64,000 nt of DNA, from the NCBI RefSeq assembly GCF_009905375.1, contig NC_133647.1, positions 171,536,790-171,600,789 on the forward strand, read 5' to 3'. Under the pieces are notes generated by a model. It saw only the letters and a list, made by a program, of their open reading frames with translations, was not told the DNA's origin and did not search any database. The position numbers and the translations under genes are program-made. This document shows positions 57,838-64,000 of this stretch, piece by piece (position 1 is the first letter of the stretch; every line of letters begins with the position of its first letter). This DNA is from Apium graveolens. Lineage: Eukaryota; Streptophyta; Magnoliopsida; Apiales; Apiaceae.

Positions 57838-58279
57838 TGTTAGGCTCTTAATCAACTATAGAGGGGGTGAATATAGTTAATACAATCAATTCGATAAAGT
57901 TTCAACAGAATCAACAGTTTTTATATTAACAGATAATAACTGATTACAAATGTACTCTCTCAAAAGGATGAACAAATATCCTTGAGAGCTGCTAGGTTAT
58001 GCGAAAGATATAACAATGTTTGCAATGCTAATAACATGAACCTAATCTGTGCTTTATATAGAACACAACTACAAAATGCATAAAGAATCCTATATTATTA
58101 ACAACAAGGATACCTAATACAATGCTTCTAAGATAAAGTCCTTCACCGCCTTGATTTCCTGTTTCCTTTTCCTTATCGAAGATCAACTGATGTGACAAAT
58201 TCAGATTTCGCCATCCCATCCGTTCATATCATTATCCGTTGATATCATCATCTGTTTATATCATCAATTATATCTAACA
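57838..58279 (-). repeat. Sirevirus B 5' LTR
   Basis: 442 bp, partner of 34716-35144, with a small indel (an extra CAGAAT-type stretch near 57905). TATATAAAGC on the - strand at about 58051-58060 is the likely promoter. Confidence 0.92.
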
Positions 58280-58284
58280 CTTTT

Positions 58285-59872
58285 TCTTATAAACTGGACA
58301 GAAACCTCTATTAGGTCCAAAAGGTACATCTAGAGGGGTGAATGTATGTTTTTCATTTTTCACAAATAAATGTAGCGGATAATCAAATTATGAAAATGAA
58401 ATAAATAAACAAAGAGATTCTGGGTAAATGTGCTTTTATTCAAAGTATAAATACGGAGAGGGTTTGCTTACAACTCCAAATATGAAAGATTCGAAGCTAC
58501 AAATATAAAAAAACCAAAACAACAAGCTATCAAACTAGGGTTCTTCTTGTCACTCTAAAGATCTAAAACTTTTATCAAATGATATTAAATACAATCAAAG
58601 AAGATTTAAATGATGAGTATTACAAGTTTGTAAGGCTTTAAATGGTGTGAATCAAATTAAACATGACCTCTCCTTGTCAAATCAAGCTTTTGAGTATTCT
58701 GAATATAATTTGCAAGAACTTCATTATATTCAATGTGGGAGAGATTCAATTCCAATTGCTGCTGATTTGTTTATATAGACTGGTAGGCTGTTGGAAAGAG
58801 AAGGACACGTGACACTCTATCAACCAAGTAAATGAATTGAACAGCTTACAATTTGTACTAACCTGCGTCCCTGAGAATACATTCTTTTTAACTTGCGACC
58901 AGAAGTGTAATTGCCTTGATTTAAAGTGCTTTTCATTTTAGTGGCAACTACTAGGAGAAACAAGCATTTAGAAATACTTTCCAACTCCTTACTTGCAAAT
59001 AGATATGAGAGAGATAAAAGTTTACCTTAGGAAAATCTGAGTGGCGACTCCAAGAGTCCCTTGTACCTCTTAACTTGCGATTCCCTTCTTCCTTGTAGCT
59101 AGAGAATTGTTATCTGTGACCTTAGGCTGCCTTGGAGAATTCTTTAATCTTCAAACTAAGTGGAGATTAGAGTAGGTTTGGGAAAACTTAGTTGCAAGCG
59201 TAGTAACAAGTGCAATGCAATTGATTTGGTGACTTGGAGGGGTCCACCACGTGGATGAAGTAGCTTCGCGGGTTCCTGAGAATTACAACTCCCACTTAAA
59301 CGAACAGCCCCTCCTTTGTATTATTAAAGCACTAAAATAAACAAAGAATTGTGTAGCCCTTCTTTTAACAAATCTACTAATTCATTTATCATCCACTTGC
59401 AGGGTCCACTGCTAGTTACTAAGCCACAAAATGAATAATAGGACTTGATTTTCTTTTGTTTAAACTAAACGTTTCATGCATTCTTTTTCACTTAAATAAA
59501 CTCATTTCCATGTAAAGTTAATTATTAACTTCAATAATTCGGGCCCACAAGGAAAACTAACACATGGTCTTGTAAATTAATTATTTGCACTTGAATAAAT
59601 AATCAAGCCTACAAATAATTCCCGTAATCCTTTAGCTGCAGTCCTCTGTATCTTCAAACCTTCTAATCTATGGGTCCTTGTACTCAAAATATTATTCACT
59701 TTTCTCATGTACAAAAACCACTTAACAGTATTTCTAAAAATAATACTTCATTTCCTTTCACGGATAACTGATGTCTAGTGCAAGGGTCTGGTTCACATAC
59801 GACTAGTTTCGCTCTCAGGCCTTCGTATTATACCCGTATAAACCACTGTCAAGTCTTCTACAAGATATAAAC
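58285..59872. other. Continuation of E LTR, then LTR-like debris
   Basis: 58285-58304 continues the LTR of E. From about 58310 a sequence like ATTAGGTCCAAAAGGTAC...AGAGGGGTGAATG resembles the start of another copia LTR, but I found no end, duplication or coding region. No gene in the remaining 1.5 kb. Confidence 0.4.
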
Positions 59873-60850
59873 TGCAATACCTGGGATATATCGTGTAATT
59901 ATTTTTGCTAATGAATACATATTATGCATGTTCAGTAATTATTCTGTGAATTATATGTTAAGTGGCATATGTGTTTGGATGTTTAAAAATAATATAAATT
60001 GAGTATTTTAATTTTTATATGTCCAAAATAAAACATAGATAATTGTCATATCTTTCTAATTATTTTTATGTTGATTTATGATTTTATAGAAAATTTATGG
60101 ATTTTATAAATTCTTTTTCCGAGTAATTAGAAACTATTTTATATAATCGGGAACCAGCCGACTTCACCCGTTTTTACGTTTTTATAACCCAAAACTCTTC
60201 CGAGAACTCCTTCCTAACCTAATTGTAATATTCCGAGCATTTTCCATGTTTCGACTTTTTCGATCCGACGTACAGTTTGTCATGTGCGGGTCCCCGCGCA
60301 ATATTTTTGATACAAAATTCATTTCGGTAAATCAATAAAACTCGTATATTCGATAAACGTGATCTTTTTTATTAAACTATTATAATTATCACCTCGTAAT
60401 ACATGTAACCAGGCACTGAGACCAAGACCGCAGTACAAATTGTACAAATTTGGATAATTATCCCGAAAACCGGTACCGTTTGGATCTATTTTTCTAAATA
60501 AACGTACTATTTTATATCTGGAATGATCCAATGGGATACTAATTTTCCGTAATTATAAATAGTCTTTACCGTATTTTATTTCGTACCAAAAATCATTTAC
60601 AAACAGTATTTACAGAATTTTCCAGAGAAAATACTTATATTCATATAAACTTTCTGAGAATCAAACCAACAAATCAAGGTGTTATCGATATCCGTTTGGA
60701 AAGCTCTGGTAATCAAAACGAAGGGTTTGAGGAGTACTATCAGATTATCCAAGTTTCAGAACTGCAGAATCAAAGGTTGATTTTATATAATTTTATTTAT
60801 TTTCGAAATATTTTGATTAAAATTATAAATTTTTGTTCGGATGATTGTTT
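59873..60850 (+). repeat. Gypsy LTR fragment related to D, cut by CACTA II
   Basis: Starts TGCAATACCTGGGATAT, comparable to TGTAATATCTGGGACAT of D read on the - strand. The shared block near 60125-60260 (ATAACCCAAAACTCTTCCGA, then CTCCTTCCTAACCTAAT) is the reverse complement of 57120-57230. TATAAATAG at 60554-60562 may be its promoter. It runs up to CACTA II and presumably continues after it. Confidence 0.75.
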
Positions 60851-61393
60851 CACTACTAGAAAAAGTAGAATAGACATCGCCTCTTTTACATCGGTTGCTT
60901 ATTTCAACGATGTAAAAAGTATTTTAGACATTGGTTTTGAGCAAGCGATGTCTTTTGTGCTTATAAACATCAGTTTGTTAGAAGAACTGATGTTAAATGT
61001 CTGTTAAAAAAATTTCAGCAGCGCGCCTTCCCCATTCCCCCTAGCCAAAATTTCATTCCCTCTTAAATTTCCCCCATTTTGCCTTAGTTTATTTTCGACT
61101 CTTCCCCCTCTTTTCAACTTTATCCTCAAATATACATTTAAAAAAACACAAAATCAAAAATCTAAGCTATCAAAACTCTCTCTGATGGAAGAACATCTCT
61201 CTCTCTCCATCACTCTTACTTCCCCTCTCCACCCATATTTCTGAACTCTCAACGTAGAACCCTAAATTCAAAACCTAACTTTCCAAATTGAAACCAAGAA
61301 CTAACAATTAAGATCCCTAATTTGAAATATATCTTTCAATTACATGAACCCTAACTCTTGTTTTCAATAAATCGTTCGATTTGTGTTAACTAG

Positions 61394-63605
61394 GTGCAAA
61401 TTTGTTGAGGAGATATAATCCTGGTGTTGATTTTAGTGCAGGGAGAGGAATTGTTTATGTTCCTGGAAAAGGTGATCTTTCAGTTTTTGTGAGCTTGAAT
61501 TTTGTTTTATGTTAATGTCGATAGAATTAAGCATCTGGTTTAGAATTATAGTGCTTTGTGTAAAGATTGATTTGGTAGTAATTAGTCTATATGTATGTCA
61601 TATTTTTCCTTAGAAGCTGGTAATTTAGTCTTTATAATTACTGATAGTTTTAAAGATATTTGCAAGTGCAAATGAATTCTTTGTAATTATTTTTTTTGTT
61701 TATCTTGAATGTGTATTTCTAAAGTTGTCTTTTCGCTTTTACAGATCAAAATGAAACTTTTGTACCCTTCAAATCCAGGTAGCTTATCTATATTTCTGAT
61801 TTGAGAGTGCTATATATTATAACTAGCTTTGTCATGGTGAAGTTTCCGTTAAATTGACATCTGATTCAGTTTTGTTTGTTTTCCTTTTTGCAGCAAAGAA
61901 GGTCTAACCCTTATGCTGGCTTTTGTTCATTTACTACATATGAGATTTAAGGTAGCATGGAGTCTTTATGATGTTTGAGCTAATGTTTGATTTTAAGGAA
62001 CCAGGGCTTTCCACCGGAGGCATAGCTGGCATTGTTGTAGTAGTAGCAGTAGGATTGCTGTTACTTGTAGGTTATTTCGGATTTTACAAGAAGAAAAAAG
62101 CTGAAAAAATCAGACTCTCAACAGCAAGTGAAGATCCTTCTACCCATGGTATTCTCAAGTTTTTTGTTCTCTTTTTTCCACTTGTGTTTGTCTATTAACA
62201 TTAAATTACGGGTTACCAAATGGATGTGAAATCACCTAATATATAATATTATCTTAAAGAATTTAGACAATGAAGATTGTTAATGAACTGATTACCAGAA
62301 ATAAAGAAGTTATTAGGCACACATGGGCTCCATCCCCGTTATGTATCACCAGGTTCCCTTGACCACCATGGTATATTTCTCTATGAAAGAAACAATAGAT
62401 CACTCTAGTGTCTTCCTTGAAAATGGAACACTTTGAGGAAGTAGAGTCACATCAATCTCAATGTCTCTGCTCTCTAGTAACAAATAGGATGCAGTACACG
62501 ATTGGGTATTTTCACTACATGGACGAGAGGTCTTGGAGACACTAGATGGCTTTGGTTGTGGAATGTATTCTTTTGCATCTGTTGGGGTTTACTAGTGGAG
62601 CGGTGCTGTGTTTATAAGATTTCTGAGGATCTTATGTTCTTTATTCTTCAAGTGGATTCCAAATTTAGTGATAACTTAGTACAGTTCCATTGGATTAACA
62701 TATGGTTAACTTTTAATTTTTGTTGCTAATTTGTGATTAAGTTTTCTATATATAAATTTGATGGTTTTCCACATCTTAGACTTATATTTTTCGCAAATCA
62801 AGTGTTTTACCAACTCTCTTGACTAATCTTTTCATTTTACTCAATTCCTCTGTGTGTGTATTTGTTTAAGAGTATTATTGAACTTCTTGCTGATTTCTTT
62901 TCATATCCAGTTATTTTCCTATGATGCAGATTTTTTATTGTATTTACATCCTTGTAAGTGTAATTGTCTAGTACTATACAAATAACTGTAGTCTAATTTA
63001 CCTTCTTCTGACTGTAGCTCCAGGTGGAACTTTGCTTAAAGGTGAAGAGAACTCAGTTGGCTACTTTACCTAAATAATAAGTGCAATTCGTAGCTTATGA
63101 TTTTTTTTAAACTGGCAGCTAATATATTTTTTTAGGTCTTCTCTTGACATTTAGTAATGTGATATATAAGTTTGCCCTGCTTGTTCCTTGTAAGTAGATT
63201 TAAAATCTATAGGGTCATGTTTAAGGGGTGCTGATCATTATATTGGAAATGTGTCATGTTCTATGATTATATATCTATGTATAATGGTATAATTTATTTA
63301 TAGATTTCTAAAATCTATATTCTATAGACAAGTGTGTTTATCTTGAGCTAGGGAAGGCTGCTAAGCTGGCTAAAGTGGGTATGATATTGTGTTCTACGCC
63401 TTGTTTCTGTGAAGTTGATATATTGGTAGATTTGCAATTTCAAGTGAACTTTTTTGGTAGGCGTATTTATATAATAGTAAATGAAATTTGTGGAACACTA
63501 ATAGTGTTATTTATGCCAAAAGCCGCAATTAAGAAGATGGATATGCAAGCTTCGAAAGAATTTCTTGTTGAATTAAATGTGTCAAATAAGCTTAATTTCT
63601 TGTAA
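61394..63605 (+). pseudogene. LysM receptor kinase (CERK1/LYK-like) fragments with introns
   Basis: Exon-like pieces in the order of the family: 61394-61471 (NLLRRYNPGVDFSAGRGIVY, VPGK: end of LysM3), 61745-61778 (QNETFVPFKS), about 61995-62148 (PGLSTGGIAGI, a Val/Leu-rich membrane helix and basic KKKKAEKI stop), and about 63514-63575 (AAIKKMDMQASKEFL: kinase subdomain II with the ATP-binding Lys). The first three have AG/GT borders at most edges. CERK1/LYK proteins sense chitin at the plasma membrane and signal through the kinase. The signal peptide, first LysMs, Gly-rich loop and most of the kinase are absent here. 63018 on (PGGTLLKGEENS) may be another exon piece. Not a working receptor gene. 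Confidence 0.78.
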
Positions 63606-63886
63606 TTGTTTACATCTTGCTCTGATTTTTCACTATTAAATTGCAGTAGATAACAATTGCTATCACCCTCTTCATCTTACTTGTTCTATAAAATTTGTTA
63701 TTTAAGCACTAAGATATAGTTCTTTTGACACCGCTATGAATTAATAGATTTCGAAATATGAGTTGTTTTCCTTCCACTAGATTACTCCCACTTTTCACTA
63801 TAAGATCTGTTTTTAGCTTTAACACCTGACTGACAAAGACGAATAATTAATACTTCATATTTCATGGGCGCAAATTTGCATTACAG

Positions 63887-64000
63887 GAAGCTCATGAAAT
63901 ATTTGGAAATGTGGATGATCTATTAAAGCGTCGCAAGCAAGGATTGACAGAGATGAGTGGATTTGATGATCCACCTGGAAGAATAAATGAATTAAGGAAT
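63887..64000 (+). pseudogene. SPT6-like transcription elongation factor, exon fragment
   Basis: After an acceptor (TTGCATTACAG ending 63886) the frame reads EAHEIFGNVDDLLKRRKQGL and is open to the window edge. This matches, as I remember the family, the N-terminal EAHEIFGD-VDDLL-RKQGL block of plant SPT6, a histone chaperone that travels with RNA polymerase II. The residues after it (MSGFDDPPGRINELRN) fit less well. Only one partial exon is visible, downstream of the LYK pieces. Confidence 0.6.

Larger units (their letters stand above)
34716..58279 (-). mobile_element. Sirevirus B: deleted Ty1-copia element with two nested insertions
   Basis: LTRs 34716-35144 and 57838-58279, both beginning TGTTAGGC. 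The flanks are CTTTT (34711-34715) and CTTTT (58280-58284). Its own parts on the - strand: 5' LTR, primer site, gag start (57505-57800), gag continuation (44870-45083), RT/RNase H (43262-44867), small ORF, env-like remains, 3' LTR. The solo LTR C (37191-40952) and gypsy D (45084-57499) are later insertions. The LTRs differ more than those of A, so B is older. Confidence 0.9.
60851..64000 (+). mobile_element. CACTA II: left part, carrying host gene fragments
   Basis: Begins CACTACTAGAAAAAG. The first 28 bases match CACTA I, and the same ACATCGGTT/AACGATGT subterminal words follow (60880-61000). No transposase is visible. From 61394 it carries exon pieces of a LysM receptor kinase and at 63887 an SPT6-like exon. 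The right end lies outside the window, so inclusion of the host fragments in the element is an inference. The three bases before it are TTT. Confidence 0.8.

Noticed and set aside
61968..62198. 76-codon + frame with a membrane helix taken as a small membrane protein
   Set aside because: It is the transmembrane exon of the LYK fragment with intron sequence read at both ends.
62502..62729. 75-codon Trp-rich + frame in CACTA II
   Set aside because: Lies between LYK exon pieces; looks like intron sequence.

Overview
This window is a nest of plant transposable elements. It is AT-rich, has spliced coding regions, and carries plant lineages of every main transposon class: MULE, CACTA, Helitron, Sirevirus-type Ty1-copia, Tekay-like Ty3-gypsy and a TRIM-like remnant. 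The only host-gene sequence I recognise is a LysM receptor kinase (CERK1/LYK) and an SPT6-like exon, both as fragments inside a CACTA element. The source is a flowering plant, probably a eudicot; the sequence alone does not name the species. I found no intact host gene, tRNA, rRNA or CRISPR array.

Layout. 1-4844: right part of a MULE with a GRF zinc-finger gene (+) facing a decayed PB1/MuDR/SWIM transposase (-). 4845-7632: 5' end of a copia element (long LTR plus gag start). 7647-8315 and 15321-15540: one RNase H-like reading frame split by a complete CACTA element (CACTA I, 8316-15320, 3-bp target duplication CTT). CACTA I carries a broken transposase and an apparently intact spliced Ulp1-type protease. 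16753-18842: a non-autonomous Helitron (- strand) holding a 355-bp MULE-type MITE with a perfect 9-bp duplication. 19.6-21.0 kb: a Sirevirus-like LTR with an internal tandem array.

21281-34430 is Sirevirus A, complete, with perfect 5-bp duplication ATCCC and near-identical LTRs. It has gag, pol, a small accessory ORF and a long env-like ORF, all on the - strand. It sits inside a tiny LTR element (E). Sirevirus B (34716-58279, duplication CTTTT) sits in the right LTR of E. B is itself interrupted by a 3.8-kb solo LTR (C, 37191-40952, duplication GTGCA) and by a full Tekay-like gypsy element (D, 45084-57499). 59873-60850 is a relative of the D LTR in + orientation, cut by CACTA II (60851 to beyond the window), which carries the CERK1/LYK and SPT6 pieces.

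Insertion order read from the nesting: E before A and B; B before C and D; the RNase H-like gene before CACTA I; the gypsy LTR before CACTA II. The most interesting signals are: (1) the accessory module downstream of pol in the Sireviruses, a small ORF conserved in A and B and, in A, a long env-like ORF, each behind its own TATA box and leader; (2) a short word, AAGTTCTGATA in the sense direction, scattered through coding and non-coding parts of Sirevirus A; (3) the two-gene capture in CACTA II; (4) the convergent GRF/transposase layout of the MULE.
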